Assembly (NCBI RefSeq): GCF_033954835.1 | Contig: NZ_CP121471.1 | Span: 2,164,501-2,228,500 of the forward strand | DNA: 64,000 bases | DNA from: Thiorhodovibrio frisius | Lineage (GTDB): Bacteria > Pseudomonadota > Gammaproteobacteria > Chromatiales > Chromatiaceae | Direction of reading: 5' to 3' | Part shown: piece after piece, positions 1 through 10,907 of the stretch | Numbering within the stretch: position 1 is the first letter of the stretch | Layout: each line of letters begins with the position of its first letter | Translations under genes and position numbers: made by a program | The notes under the pieces: model-generated | The model's database searches: none | Seen by the model: the letters and a program-made list of their open reading frames with translations, nothing else | Told to the model about the DNA's origin: nothing

Positions 1-2079
1 GCGATACTCCAACTCCAGGCTGCGTTTTTGCCAATTGGTGTTCTCTACTCCAGTTTCCGAATCCCACAGTACGCTGGCACGGGCATGCCAGTGGCTGAAC
101 AGTCGTCCGGCGACTTCTCCGGCCAGGGGTGAGCCCGAGCGGGTCTCTTCCGAGCCAGCGATCTGTACCCTGCGGTCCTCAAAAAAGACTATGTGGCCGA
201 TGCTGGCACGGAAGAGTTCCTCGCCGCTGTCGTTGCCGATGGTGCGCGAGGTCAGGCCGAGGGTGAGCTGATTGGCGTCGCCAATGCGGTCGCGACCGGT
301 GAAGCGATTCGTGCGAAACAGGTTTGAAAAGCTGAAATTCAACTCGGAGCTGTCAAAAACCGGTGTTTCGTTCTGGTCCTCATAGGGTGTGTAGAGATAG
401 AACAATCGTGGTTCGAGCGTTTGGATGGCGCCAGTGCCGAGCCAGTCGATGGCGCGATCGAACACTAAACGTCCGTCAAGATCGAAGGTGGGGATGATGT
501 GGGAGGGGTCATCCGGCAAACCAGCGTCTTGGTCCACGAGTTGGTATTGGCTGAGCTGGACGCCGAGACTTGGGATCAGATGACCGTAACTGCGTCGCAG
601 CGGCCAGCTGACGCGTGGGGAGAGGGTGAAGCGCTGGCCATGAACCAGATGCTCGTGGTCGAAGTAGTCATATTCAGCCTGAACACCCGCCTGAAGTCCG
701 GGGCCAAAGTTAAACTGGTTGGTGGTCAGCAGAATCTGCGGCAGGCGATCATAGGGACGATTCTCGGGTGCGACATCCTGATCGACGGTCTGATAAGCCT
801 GCATGCTGCCGATCAGGTTCCAGCCGTTGCCGAAGTAGGTCAGATCCCCGCGCTGGATCAGGTACCTGGTACTGGTGACATTTAGGCTATTGCCAAAGTC
901 TTCCAGATATTGGTCATCTGAAACTAGGTTATAGTCGATGTAAGTTCCCCAGCGCTCCCGGAAGCGTCCGTTCTGTTCGATGTGCAGGGCACCGCGGGGG
1001 CCTGAACTTTGCTCGTAGGCTCTGTCGTGGGGAATGATCTCGCCGCTGATCGTGCCCTGGTCGCGGCGGGTCAAGTAGCGAAATTCGCCTCCCAGCATGG
1101 GGCCGCGCTTGCTCAGGAAGCGGGGATACAGGGTGGCGTCCATGTTCGGTGCCAAGTTCAGGTAATACGGCAGGGTGATGTCGATACCGGATTGATCCGA
1201 ATTGCCAATAATGGGCACGAGGAGTCCGCTTTTGCGCCTGTTATCGATTGGGAAACTCAACCAAGGGCTGTAGAGTACCGGGATGTTGCGGATGCGCAAC
1301 TGCGCGTGGCGCGCTGTTCCGCGTCCGCTCGCTTGGTCCAAGTCGAGTTCGCGTGCATGGAGTGACCAGCTTTTGTTGCCTGGTTTGCAGGAAGTGAGGT
1401 AACGGATATTTTTTAGGTGCATCAGCTCCCGGGATGCGATTTCGATCCGCTCCGCCTGGCCACGCATGTTGGTCTCGCCGCTGAAACGATAACTGGCATC
1501 GGAAACCTGGCCCTGGTCGTTGTCGAGATTCACCTGGACTTCCTCGCCGATGAGGCGGATCCCCGGATAGGCCAGGTAGGTTTTGCCGGGGGCGGTCACT
1601 TGCCCGGTATTGTGATCAAGGCTCAGTGTCTCGGTGTCGATTGCCTGCGCACCGCGCTGTAAATGGACGCCGCCCGACAACTCGGTTACCCGCGTGTCTC
1701 GATGATGGATCAGGCCGCCCGCATCGACATCGATGGGTGTCAGCGGGTCGATGGGCGGTGGCTGCCGATATGGGCCAAGCCGCACTGGCCTAGGGCCGCA
1801 GTAGTCCCAGTCGAGCCCATCATAGAGGCGCGCTGTGGTGGCTGGGACATAGAGCAGGTTCGCTTGCCGCTGTTCCGCTGCGGACTCGGTGGGGGAGAGT
1901 CCAGTCGCGTCCGTGGTCGGGGTGGCGACAGTGGTCGGCGTTTGGGATGAATCGGCCATCGCGCCCAATGCCAGTAAAAGCAGCCAGGCGGCAGCTGCGG
2001 TGGCGAACCAGCGTGCGCGTGCCGACGGGCGCGAAGCCACGCGCGGGCCTAGTGAAGTTGATGCTGGCTGCGTCTGCAA
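1..2079 (-). CDS. lptD: LPS assembly protein LptD (partial, C-terminus beyond the window)
   Basis: Outer-membrane beta-barrel that inserts lipopolysaccharide into the outer leaflet together with LptE. The 693 visible codons run off the left edge. A signal segment (around residues 25-43, AAAAWLLLLALGAMA) is followed by an OstA-like domain (VTELSGGVHLQRG, LTGxV-type strands near residues 125-210), then the family-typical cysteine motif YLTSCKPGNKSWS and the start of the barrel (YSPWLSFPIDNRRKSGLLVP). The best start is a TTG at 2079, about nine bases after an AGGAAC ribosome site; no ATG lies before the signal peptide. It is divergent from hemB, with about 210 bp of shared promoter space. surA, a common neighbour of lptD, is not visible on this side. 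Confidence 0.93.
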   Translation of the reverse strand, partial: MQTQPASTSLGPRVASRPSARARWFATAAAAWLLLLALGAMADSSQTPTTVATPTTDATGLSPTESAAEQRQANLLYVPATTARLYDGLDWDYCGPRPVRLGPYRQPPPIDPLTPIDVDAGGLIHHRDTRVTELSGGVHLQRGAQAIDTETLSLDHNTGQVTAPGKTYLAYPGIRLIGEEVQVNLDNDQGQVSDASYRFSGETNMRGQAERIEIASRELMHLKNIRYLTSCKPGNKSWSLHARELDLDQASGRGTARHAQLRIRNIPVLYSPWLSFPIDNRRKSGLLVPIIGNSDQSGIDITLPYYLNLAPNMDATLYPRFLSKRGPMLGGEFRYLTRRDQGTISGEIIPHDRAYEQSSGPRGALHIEQNGRFRERWGTYIDYNLVSDDQYLEDFGNSLNVTSTRYLIQRGDLTYFGNGWNLIGSMQAYQTVDQDVAPENRPYDRLPQILLTTNQFNFGPGLQAGVQAEYDYFDHEHLVHGQRFTLSPRVSWPLRRSYGHLIPSLGVQLSQYQLVDQDAGLPDDPSHIIPTFDLDGRLVFDRAIDWLGTGAIQTLEPRLFYLYTPYEDQNETPVFDSSELNFSFSNLFRTNRFTGRDRIGDANQLTLGLTSRTIGNDSGEELFRASIGHIVFFEDRRVQIAGSEETRSGSPLAGEVAGRLFSHWHARASVLWDSETGVENTNWQKRSLELEYR

Positions 2080-2199
2080 CAGTCTAGTTCCTGTGTGAGA
2101 GTCGAGCCCTTTGGCCTTGGGGCAGTGGCGCATCGGCCTCGCGCAAGGGCGCAAAAATCGCATACTTGGGAGTTTGCTTCAAATCGGCGTGCGCTTTGA

Positions 2200-3303
<1,104 letters not shown>

Positions 3304-3450
3304 AAGGAAGCGTGTCCGCGAGACAGCGCATTCTTGGAGACTGCCAGCGTTGGGAGCCATTGTTGGGAAAGTGTTGCAAGAAGGCATTGGCAGATAATGA
3401 ACAATCCGAGAAGCGCACACTGGCCAGGGATATGAGGCGGAGACTGGACC

Positions 3451-4275
3451 ATGACTGATCGTTACGCCGTGATTGGAAATCCAATCGCGCACAGCAAGTC
3501 CCCCGCTATTCACGCGGCTTTCGCGCATCAGACCGAGCAAGACATGGACTATGACCGGATTCTTGGCAATCCGGACGATTTCGCCGGCGATGTGCGGGCC
3601 TTTGTCGCGGCGGGTGGACGTGGTCTGAATGTCACAGTCCCTTTCAAGGAACTTGCCTGGGAACTCCTTGATGATCTCAGCGAACGCGCGCGCGTGGCCC
3701 GCGCAGTCAATACCCTGGCGGTCTCCGACGGCGGCCTGCTGCATGGAGACAATACCGACGGCATCGGCCTGATCCGCGATCTTGCTGAAAACCAGGGTTT
3801 CTCCTTCGCAGGACGCTCGGTGCTTCTTGTGGGTGCGGGCGGTGCCGCGCGCGGCGTGCTCTTGCCGCTGCTCGAGACCGGCGTGGCGGCACTGACCATT
3901 GCCAATCGCACCGTCGAGAAAGCCTTAGCCCTGGCCGAAGCCATGCGCGCTGCGGGTCCTGTCAGCGGCTGTGGTCTGGATCAACTTTGGGACCAGCGAT
4001 TTGATTTGATCATTAATGCTACTTCCAGTGGTTTACACGGATCAGGCATTCACCTGCCATCCCATTGTCTCGCTGAGCGTGGCTGGGTTTACGATATGTA
4101 CTATTCCGATACGCTAACGCCTTTCTGCCGCTGGGGCCAGGAGCAGGGCGCGAGGCGTGTCATTGATGGTCTCGGCATGCTGGTCGAACAGGCAGCGGAG
4201 TCCTTCCTGCTCTGGCGCGGCCTGCGACCGGATACCGCGCCGGTGATTAACGCGCTACGGGAGGGGCAGCTATGA
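3451..4275 (+). CDS. aroE: Shikimate dehydrogenase
   Basis: NADPH-dependent reduction of 3-dehydroshikimate to shikimate in aromatic amino acid synthesis. At 274 residues it is standard length. Visible motifs are the substrate loop NPIAHSKSPAIH, NVTVPFKE with catalytic K66, GDNTDGIG with catalytic D103, the nucleotide-binding loop LVGAGGAARG and the C-terminal DGLGMLVEQAAESF. These positions match the K65/D102 pair of E. coli AroE. A GGAGA site precedes the ATG. The gene follows hemB by about 147 bp on the same strand and its end is bound up with the start of the next gene through a duplicated ATGA/ribosome-site sequence. Confidence 0.95.
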   Translation: MTDRYAVIGNPIAHSKSPAIHAAFAHQTEQDMDYDRILGNPDDFAGDVRAFVAAGGRGLNVTVPFKELAWELLDDLSERARVARAVNTLAVSDGGLLHGDNTDGIGLIRDLAENQGFSFAGRSVLLVGAGGAARGVLLPLLETGVAALTIANRTVEKALALAEAMRAAGPVSGCGLDQLWDQRFDLIINATSSGLHGSGIHLPSHCLAERGWVYDMYYSDTLTPFCRWGQEQGARRVIDGLGMLVEQAAESFLLWRGLRPDTAPVINALREGQL

Positions 4276-4292
4276 AGGAGGGTCAGCTATGA
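4261..4292 (+). promoter_or_regulatory. Tandemly duplicated ribosome-binding/start site at the aroE 3' end
   Basis: The sequence GAGGGGCAGCTATGAA at the end of aroE is followed directly by the near-copy GAGGGTCAGCTATGAA. The first copy holds the aroE stop and an ATG at 4272 that opens a six-codon frame (MKEGQL) ending at 4292. The second copy holds the real start at 4289. Two successive ATGA overlaps therefore lie within 20 bases. This may help ribosomes reinitiate from aroE into the dehydrogenase gene. Confidence 0.6.
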
Positions 4293-5185
4293 AAGAGTCC
4301 ATGTCGCCAAGACTGGCTGTTTTGGGTTTTGGGCTGCTGGGTTCCGAGATCGCGGTGCGACTGAGATCGCAGGGGTTTCGGGTGGCCGGTTGGAATCGCA
4401 CACTATCCAAAGCCCAGGCACTGACCGGGCAAGGGATTGACGCTGCGGACAGCCCGGCAGCCGCCATCGCCGATGCTGAGGTGATTCTGTTGTTGCTCAG
4501 CGATGCCGAGGCGATTGAAGCGACCCTGTTCAGCAGCAATCCAGCGCCAGATTTCTCAACGAAAATTCTGGTCCAGATGGGCACCATCGCCCCGGACGAA
4601 AGCCGTCGGCTCGCTCGTCGCGTTGCCGACCAAGGCGGCGCGTATCTCGAGGCGCCAGTGCTTGGAAGCCTGCCCGAAGCCCGCGCTGGCAATCTGATTC
4701 TCATGGCTGGTGGCGATGCGGCGCTGTTTGAACGCTGCAACCCGGTGTTTCAGGCGCTGTCGCAGCAGCCCCAGCGAATTGGCGAGCTGGGCCAAGCGGC
4801 GGGGATGAAGCTCGCGATGAATCAACTCATTGCTGGTCTGACAGCCACATTCAGCCTAAGCCTCGGGTTGGTCAGACAAGAGGGCAACGATGTCGACCAG
4901 TTCATGTCCCTGCTGCGCGGGAGCGCGCTCTATGCGCCTACTTTCGATAAGAAGCTCAGCAACTATCTCAGTCAGGACTATGCCCAGGCCAATTTCCCAC
5001 TCAGACATCTGCTGAAAGACATCGCGTTATTCCATCGTGTGGTTGAGTCGTCCGGTATGGATACAGCGGCCTTGACCGCGCTTGAGTCTGCTTGCAAGCG
5101 TGGACTGGCAGCCGGCCTTGGAGATGCCGATTATTCAGCCCTGTACAGCACCCTTGTCGAGGCGAACGATCAACCTAGCGGATGA
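4289..5185 (+). CDS. NAD(P)-dependent oxidoreductase of the 3-hydroxyisobutyrate dehydrogenase/6PGDH-like family
   Basis: A beta-hydroxyacid dehydrogenase of 298 residues. The N-terminal Rossmann fold carries LGFGLLGSEIA (residues 7-17) and the NADP-type RT motif GWNRT. The central EAPVLGSLPEARAG and the catalytic-lysine segment GQAAGMKLAMNQ (K174) are typical of 3-hydroxyisobutyrate dehydrogenase and glyoxylate/succinic semialdehyde reductases. The substrate cannot be told from sequence. AGGAGG at 4276-4281 precedes the ATG by seven bases. Translation is probably coupled to aroE, 13 bp upstream. Confidence 0.88.
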   Translation: MKESMSPRLAVLGFGLLGSEIAVRLRSQGFRVAGWNRTLSKAQALTGQGIDAADSPAAAIADAEVILLLLSDAEAIEATLFSSNPAPDFSTKILVQMGTIAPDESRRLARRVADQGGAYLEAPVLGSLPEARAGNLILMAGGDAALFERCNPVFQALSQQPQRIGELGQAAGMKLAMNQLIAGLTATFSLSLGLVRQEGNDVDQFMSLLRGSALYAPTFDKKLSNYLSQDYAQANFPLRHLLKDIALFHRVVESSGMDTAALTALESACKRGLAAGLGDADYSALYSTLVEANDQPSG

Positions 5186-5195
5186 TGAACGCCCC

Positions 5196-5789
5196 CTAGC
5201 GGCAGTTGCATTCCCCTAAACCGAAATAGGTCACCCCATCGGTCTGGAAGGTCTTGATCTTGCCTTCCATGAAGGTATCAGAGCCGGCTTTGAATCGAAG
5301 CGTCGCGCCATTGCCAACGATGAGCCCGATCAATTCCATCGGGCGGCCGAGGCACTCCGTATCAGATTGGCCGTCGCACAGGGATACACGGGTTGAAAAA
5401 TGGGCATCAAGTATCTCGCCCTTGGGGCGGCCTGAATGCGGCTTATCCGGGTTGATTTTCAGTCTGACACTGTTCAATCCGGTCTGAGCATTGGCCCATT
5501 GGCATCGGGAGATAGCGCCATTGCCTGTGACCGCCTCTCCCTGAATGCAGGGCGAGGTCGAAGCTTCCGGATCCGGTGCCCCGCCCATCGCGAAAGCAAG
5601 CGCGGTGGACAGGCCAAAAAACAGCGCAGCCCGCGCCGATCCACCTGCAATCTGCCGGATGATGCTGTCGCGATTCAGCGCGGCGGTAGCGGTCATCTTG
5701 TGCCTGCCTGAGAGCGACAGCAATGACCAAGCTGATATTGCCTGAGCCTGTTCTGCGATTGCGCCGGCCGGGTTCTTTGTTCTGTTCAT
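5196..5789 (-). CDS. Putative exported protein of unknown function
   Basis: I do not recognise the family. A hydrophobic segment (SARAALFFGLSTALAFA) looks like a signal peptide. The mature part is small and carries cysteines (SPCIQGEAV, ISRCQWAN, VSLCDGQSDTECLG and a terminal GECNCR), which suggests disulphides in the periplasm or outside the cell. GAGGAGG lies 11 bases before the ATG at 5789. An alternative ATG at 5696, behind AGGCAGG, would place the signal peptide at a more usual position and give 166 residues. It is convergent with the dehydrogenase gene, 10 bp away. Confidence 0.6.
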   Translation of the reverse strand: MNRTKNPAGAIAEQAQAISAWSLLSLSGRHKMTATAALNRDSIIRQIAGGSARAALFFGLSTALAFAMGGAPDPEASTSPCIQGEAVTGNGAISRCQWANAQTGLNSVRLKINPDKPHSGRPKGEILDAHFSTRVSLCDGQSDTECLGRPMELIGLIVGNGATLRFKAGSDTFMEGKIKTFQTDGVTYFGLGECNCR

Positions 5790-6198
5790 GCTAAGGCTAG
5801 CCTCCTCAATACCCTGCCCGCGTTGCTGAGCGTCGCCAGGCAGGCGTATGAGGGTCATTGATGTCTGATCTCAGAGAGTTGACGCATAAACATAGCAGAA
5901 ATCTGGGAGGAAGCGAGAAAAACTTGCCAGACTTTGGGTCTGGTACCTCAACTCTTATCTTGGCTCGATGTGTTGAGCAGCGAGTCGCTGTGCCAGCGAA
6001 GTCTGCTGCTGGCCTTCGATCTTCCCGATCTATACCCGAAAGAAATGTGACCGGCTTCCATCATCGGCCTGAGTTCGCTGACAATTCGCTGACAAGGACG
6101 TACAGCCTTTTGTAAGCCTGGCATCGCTATTGTGCTCCCCAAGGTTGCGGCCATCGCGACCGCCCTATCGCGACCCAACCAGAATAAGGACGAGAACC
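5790..6198. other. Intergenic region without a recognisable gene
   Basis: About 400 bp between the exported protein and the cytochrome operon. Short open frames exist but have no family character. Near 6070-6100 the ten bases TTCGCTGACA occur twice in direct repeat. The operon promoter should lie in the second half. Confidence 0.4.
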
Positions 6199-6390
6199 AT
6201 GAGCACGACAACTCTTGCAATCCTGATCGGCACTTTCATCCTGGGCCAGGTGGCGGTCTTTGGGCTTTTGGGCCTTCATCGACAGCGCGCCAGATACCTT
6301 GCGCTGGATCAGCAAGATAGCGGGTTTCAGGCGGCAGAGGCGAGGACAGGGCGACATCCCTCTGGCGGACACCCATTGGTAACACCATGA
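6199..6390 (+). CDS. Small single-pass membrane protein, first gene of a cytochrome operon
   Basis: A 63-residue protein whose N-terminal half is one transmembrane helix (LAILIGTFILGQVAVFGLLGL), followed by a charged cytoplasmic or periplasmic tail. I do not know the family. A TAAGGACGAG ribosome site precedes the ATG at 6199. Its stop overlaps the next start (ATGA at 6387-6390), so the products are probably made in step. Given its partners it may be an accessory subunit of the membrane electron-transfer complex. Confidence 0.6.
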   Translation: MSTTTLAILIGTFILGQVAVFGLLGLHRQRARYLALDQQDSGFQAAEARTGRHPSGGHPLVTP

Positions 6391-6961
6391 AATTCTCGAT
6401 CCTTAGCAAAGAAGTCCTGCCGTTATTGGTGATGTTCGGCTCGCTGCTCGTCGCGACCGCCATCACCGATGCCTTGCTGCACCTTTTTGGGCTGATGTGG
6501 ATCGGCCGCTATCTGGGCATTCCCGGAACCATCCTGATCCTGCTGTCCTTCTTCTATTCGATGCGCAAGCGCAAGCTGATTGAATTTGGCAAGCCGAAGG
6601 GGCTGTTGCGCCTGCATGAGGTGCTGACCTGGCTCGGAGCACTGATGATCATGGTACACGCAGGCATCCACGTCTACGCGATCCTGCCCTGGCTGGCGCT
6701 ACTGGCGATGCTCATCACGCTCGCGAGCGGCATGACGGGCAGGTACCTGTTGGATCGCTCGCGGCGTCAACTGAAGTCGCAACGCGACGCTTACGAAGAG
6801 CGCGGCCTGACGGGTAAGGCCGTCGACAAGGAGGTTTTCTGGGATTCGGTCACCGTGGATCTGATGAAGCAATGGCGCGCTGTCCACTTCCCAATCACGC
6901 TCGCCTTCGGGGTTCTCGGGCTCACGCATATTCTTAGCATCTTCTTGTATTGGCAATGGAA

Positions 6962-6965
<4 letters not shown>
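6387..6965 (+). CDS. Integral membrane b-type cytochrome-like protein
   Basis: A 192-residue protein with about four or five transmembrane helices. Histidines sit in or at the ends of helices (RLHEVLTW, MVHAGIHVY, AVHFPITLAFG, LTHILSIFLYW), a pattern expected for haem b ligands as in cytochrome b561 or ferric-reductase-like domains. A charged cytoplasmic loop (LDRSRRQLKSQRDAYEERG) separates the helix pairs. The start and stop both overlap neighbours by ATGA, upstream with a small membrane protein and downstream with an octahaem cytochrome c. Inferred role: taking electrons from quinol and passing them to the cytochrome. The precise family is not certain. Confidence 0.7.
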
Positions 6966-7819
<854 letters not shown>

Positions 7820-7956
7820 ACCGCATTCATCGCGCAAGATTTGCACAATTCATTCACGTTCTTTGCAATGTTTTGGATCATAATCGAATCGTAGAGCGTT
7901 CAAGGCCATCCCCCCAAAGCATCTACGAAGCATCGACCAATCAACGGAGAACCCTG

Positions 7957-8613
7957 ATGGAACATAAGACTCGAACCCTCGTCCTTAGCGTCGCCATGAT
8001 CGTCGCCGGCGGCGCGCCGCTCGCGCTCGCCCAACCTCCCGGCCCCATGCCCTTCACCGTCTTCGATCAGGACAGCGACGGCATCGTGACCGAGCAAGAA
8101 TTCAACAGCATCCGCGCTGAGCGCATGGCCGCTCGTGCCGCCGCGGGAGCCCCAATGAACGGAGCAGCCAATGCGCCGACCTTTGCCGACTTCGACAGCA
8201 ATGGCGATGGTCAATTGATGCCCGACGAATTCGCCGCTGGCCAGCAGGCGCGCATGCAAGGCCGTCCGGGGATGGGGCCTGGAATGGGAGCGGGGATGGG
8301 ATCAGGTCAGGGGATGGGCATGGGGAGAAATATGCCAACCTTCACCGAGTTTGATCTGAATGCGGACGGCAGCCTCAGCGAACAGGAATTCTACGAAGCG
8401 CGGGCCAATCGCATCGCGGAGCGCTCGAAACAAGGCTACCAGATGCGCAATCTGGCCAACGCACCCGCCTTTGGTGAGGTGGATCTCAACAACGATGGTC
8501 TGGTCGATCCGCAAGAATTCGCCACGGCGCAGGCCCATCACCGGCAGCAAATGCAACCGCCGTCAGGTCAGCCGGCGCCGGCCAATCCCAATCCGCCGCG
8601 CCCGAATCAATAA
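7957..8613 (+). CDS. Secreted EF-hand calcium-binding protein
   Basis: A 218-residue exported protein. Residues 1-26 are a signal peptide (LVLSVAMIVAGGAPLALAQ). Four EF-hand loops follow: DQDSDGIVTEQE, DSNGDGQLMPDE, DLNADGSLSEQE and DLNNDGLVDPQE, each with Asp at positions 1, 3 and 5 or near equivalents and Glu at 12. A Gly/Met-rich linker (GPGMGAGMGSGQGMGMG) separates the two pairs and the C-terminus is Pro/Gln-rich. It lies 137 bp after the octahaem cytochrome gene on the same strand, so it may share its function or regulation. Start chosen by CGGAGA seven bases upstream of the ATG. Confidence 0.85.
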   Translation: MEHKTRTLVLSVAMIVAGGAPLALAQPPGPMPFTVFDQDSDGIVTEQEFNSIRAERMAARAAAGAPMNGAANAPTFADFDSNGDGQLMPDEFAAGQQARMQGRPGMGPGMGAGMGSGQGMGMGRNMPTFTEFDLNADGSLSEQEFYEARANRIAERSKQGYQMRNLANAPAFGEVDLNNDGLVDPQEFATAQAHHRQQMQPPSGQPAPANPNPPRPNQ

Positions 8614-8856
8614 ATTGGAATTCACCACCAAGGCGCGCATTGAACGCAATAAATGCAGCAGAGGTAACCTCTCACCCTATAGCCGTTGCGCCCGAGACGC
8701 TAAAGAATTGGGGGCTCCCCGTCCAACCCGAGCTTGAGCTCGATCAGCGCCGTGAAGCCACATGGTAAGGATTCACGGCGTCCCCCTGTCCGCAGCCCGG
8801 TCCGAAACAAGCTGAAAATCCTTCTCTGCTTGGTATAGGTCGTCGGAGCGGCAGCC

Positions 8857-9318
8857 TTGCGCATACCTATAAGCAGGATTGATTTGTTGGATAGAAATTT
8901 GCAGTCGATACGCTTACTACAAGTCATGTTGGCGCATGGTGAAGGCGGTGCGGAGACTTTCTTTGAAAAGTTGACAATGGCCTTTCAGGCCCACGGCCTC
9001 AATCAGCGTGTCCTTATATGCCGCAATGCCAATCGCCGGCGCCGGCTCGAGGCAGCCGGCTGCGATGTGGTTGAAATCCCGGCTCAGGGGGTGCAGAAAT
9101 TTCTGGCGCGCCGCAGGGTGTCGCGCGAAGCCGAGCGCTTTAATCCCAATATACAATTGGCCTGGATGAGTCGCGCTGCAGGGGCGCTGAGCCGGTTGGA
9201 TGGCTGCACGAATCTGGCTCGTTTAGGAGGGTATTATAAGCTTAAGTATTTTCAGCGCTGCGACCATTTAATTGGAAACACACCGGGGGTTTTAGAGTAT
9301 TTGGAGGGAGCAGGGTGA
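8857..9318 (+). pseudogene. Truncated GT4-type glycosyltransferase (N-terminal part only)
   Basis: The frame encodes the first donor-independent Rossmann half of a family-4-like glycosyltransferase: QVMLAHGEGGAETFFEKL, the HGLNQRVLI strand, an AWMSRAAG segment and GNTPGVLEYLEGAG. Such proteins have about 350 residues; this ends after about 150, exactly where GW usually follows. The base after GGAGCAGGGTG belongs to an unrelated, oppositely oriented fragment. The start is unclear: TTG at 8857 is the longest option. Composition is more AT-rich than the neighbours, suggesting acquired DNA. Confidence 0.7.
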
Positions 9319-9414
9319 CCGCGCGATCTCGCGCCGGCAGAGCGGACAGCCGCCATCGAAGAGCACGCGTAATGGCTGGCTGGAAGCGTCAAAGGCGGTG
9401 TCCTGGTTGGGCAT
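9319..9414 (-). pseudogene. N-terminal remnant of a DUF393 (DCC-type thiol-disulphide oxidoreductase) gene
   Basis: Reading leftward from an ATG at 9414, the frame gives about 32 residues with the DUF393 signature LFDGGCPLCRREIA. It then runs into the reverse complement of the glycosyltransferase remnant and stops there. Family members have about 130 residues, so roughly a quarter survives. The break coincides with the end of the glycosyltransferase fragment. Confidence 0.65.
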
Positions 9415-9548
9415 CGTTGAAAATTCTCGTCTGGCTTGAGGTTCTCGGGAGTTTGGGCCAGAGGGGCTGCCGTCCAAGGGTGCTCGGTGCCGGCGCACAT
9501 CCGAATCAACCGGGCCGGGTGAGGCGATGAGCGGTCGCTCAGCCTGCT

Positions 9549-9857
9549 TTACGCTGCAACTGGGGCGGCGCGTGGTCGCCGTGCGACCAGGTCGATCAGC
9601 GCCGCCCGGCCGACATGACCGGTGCCTTCCTGCAGTTCGCACTCGTACTCCTCAAGCCGCATAATCTCAAGCCCGGCGAAGGCTTCGTGTAGGAGTTCGG
9701 GCGTGTAGAGCAGCTCGGCACAAGGCGGGCCGCCACTGCGATAAGCAAGCTGTGCCGGGGTGAAGCCATGCAGTAGGAGCAGGCCACCCGGAGCGAGGGT
9801 GCGCTGCATGCCGGCGAAGATCGCGGCTCTGAGCGCAGGCTCGGCAAATATAGGGAA
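9549..9857 (-). pseudogene. C-terminal half of a TehB-like SAM-dependent methyltransferase
   Basis: The frame encodes LRAAIFAGMQRTLAPGGL, HGFTPAQLAYRSGGPP, LLYTPELLHEAF and GTGHVGRAALIDLVARR, the C-terminal half of small class I methyltransferases related to tellurite-resistance TehB. The SAM-binding half is missing; the frame is closed by a TGA at 9858-9860. A remnant with the missing N-terminal half of the same kind of protein occurs on the same strand at 37677-37825. Confidence 0.65.
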
Positions 9858-9904
9858 TCAATATCCGCAGTGGCCGGAACCATGAGCGTTAGGAACACAA
9901 TGGC

Positions 9905-10798
9905 ATGAGCACTCAGCAACTTGCAGGCACAAGCCGTTTGGAGCGGGGCGAGCAACCCGACCCACACTGGGGCGAACCCCATCCGCTGCATGACCCTTGG
10001 ATACTCGCCAATTTCCAAGCACGCCCGACAGATGTGCTGATCACCACGGCGCCTAAGGCCGGCACCACCTGGATGCAGCAGATTCTGCATCAACTGTGCA
10101 CCGGTGGCGATGAGGCGTTCAAGGACATCGACGGTATGGTTCCCTGGCTGGAACGCCAGCGCCCGCCCCAGACATGGCGGCAGGTGTTGGAGGCGCTTGA
10201 AACGCGTGCCGCCCCGCGCTTGTTCAAGACCCATTGCACCTGGGAGCAGACCCCGGGCCGGGACATCGCACGTCTGATTCTGACAGTGCGCGATCCGTGC
10301 GACTGCTGCATCAGCTTTTACCACCATTTGATGGACATGACTGACAGCGCGCTCGCCTGTCACGGGCTGGAGCGGCCAGCGAGCCTGGATGCTCACGTCG
10401 ATGCCTGGCTGGGGTTCGGCGCGTGGTTTCGCAACCTGGCAAGCTGGTGGCCGCAGCGCGAGCGCGACAACCTGCTGATGCTGCCCTACAGCGATCTCAA
10501 GGCCGACTTGCCCGCCGCGATCACCCGCATCGCCGACTTTCTTGGCTGGCCATTAACGCCGCAGACGCGCGAGCGGGCCGCACATCTTTCCTCCTTCGCC
10601 TGGATGAAGGCGAACAGCCAGCGCTTTGCCGGGCGCAACGCGGACGGCAGCCCAATGTTTCGCCCTGGCGGCTTTATCCGCAAAGGCGAGACCGGCGATC
10701 ACAAAACCCAACTGACGCCCGATCAGGAGGCGCGCATTCTCCGCCGTTGCCGGCAGGAGCTGCCCGTCGAGTGCCTGGCCTATTTGGGCCTCAATTGA
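9905..10798 (+). CDS. PAPS-dependent sulfotransferase
   Basis: Transfers sulfate from 3'-phosphoadenosine 5'-phosphosulfate to an unknown acceptor. The 297-residue protein has the 5'-phosphosulfate loop TAPKAGTTWMQQIL, the KTHCTWEQ segment with the catalytic-type histidine, the 3'-phosphate motif VRDPCDCCISFYHH and the C-terminal RKGETGDHK. This order and spacing match cytosolic-type Sulfotransfer_1 enzymes. The ATG at 9905 follows an AGGA site; an ATG five bases earlier closes at once. It sits between two groups of gene remnants, which may mean it came in with a mobile segment. Confidence 0.85.
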   Translation: MSTQQLAGTSRLERGEQPDPHWGEPHPLHDPWILANFQARPTDVLITTAPKAGTTWMQQILHQLCTGGDEAFKDIDGMVPWLERQRPPQTWRQVLEALETRAAPRLFKTHCTWEQTPGRDIARLILTVRDPCDCCISFYHHLMDMTDSALACHGLERPASLDAHVDAWLGFGAWFRNLASWWPQRERDNLLMLPYSDLKADLPAAITRIADFLGWPLTPQTRERAAHLSSFAWMKANSQRFAGRNADGSPMFRPGGFIRKGETGDHKTQLTPDQEARILRRCRQELPVECLAYLGLN

Positions 10799-10811
10799 GC
10801 TTTCCAAGCCG

Positions 10812-10904
10812 TCATTGCGGATCAGCGACAGCGGAATCGATCATCACCCCGAACATCTCGGCAAAGTCCTCGACCACAGCGACGCGATTGATCACGATGA
10901 ACAT
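10812..10904 (-). pseudogene. Remnant of a small antibiotic-biosynthesis-monooxygenase (ABM)-like gene
   Basis: A 30-codon frame starts MFIVINRVAVVEDFAEMFG, which resembles the first strand and helix of ABM-domain (IsdG-like) proteins of about 100 residues, then ends. It has an AGGAG site eight bases before the ATG, overlapping the stop of the SagB-type gene, so it was the second gene of that operon. The rest was lost where the convergent sulfotransferase gene now ends. Confidence 0.45.
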
Positions 10905-10907
10905 CGA

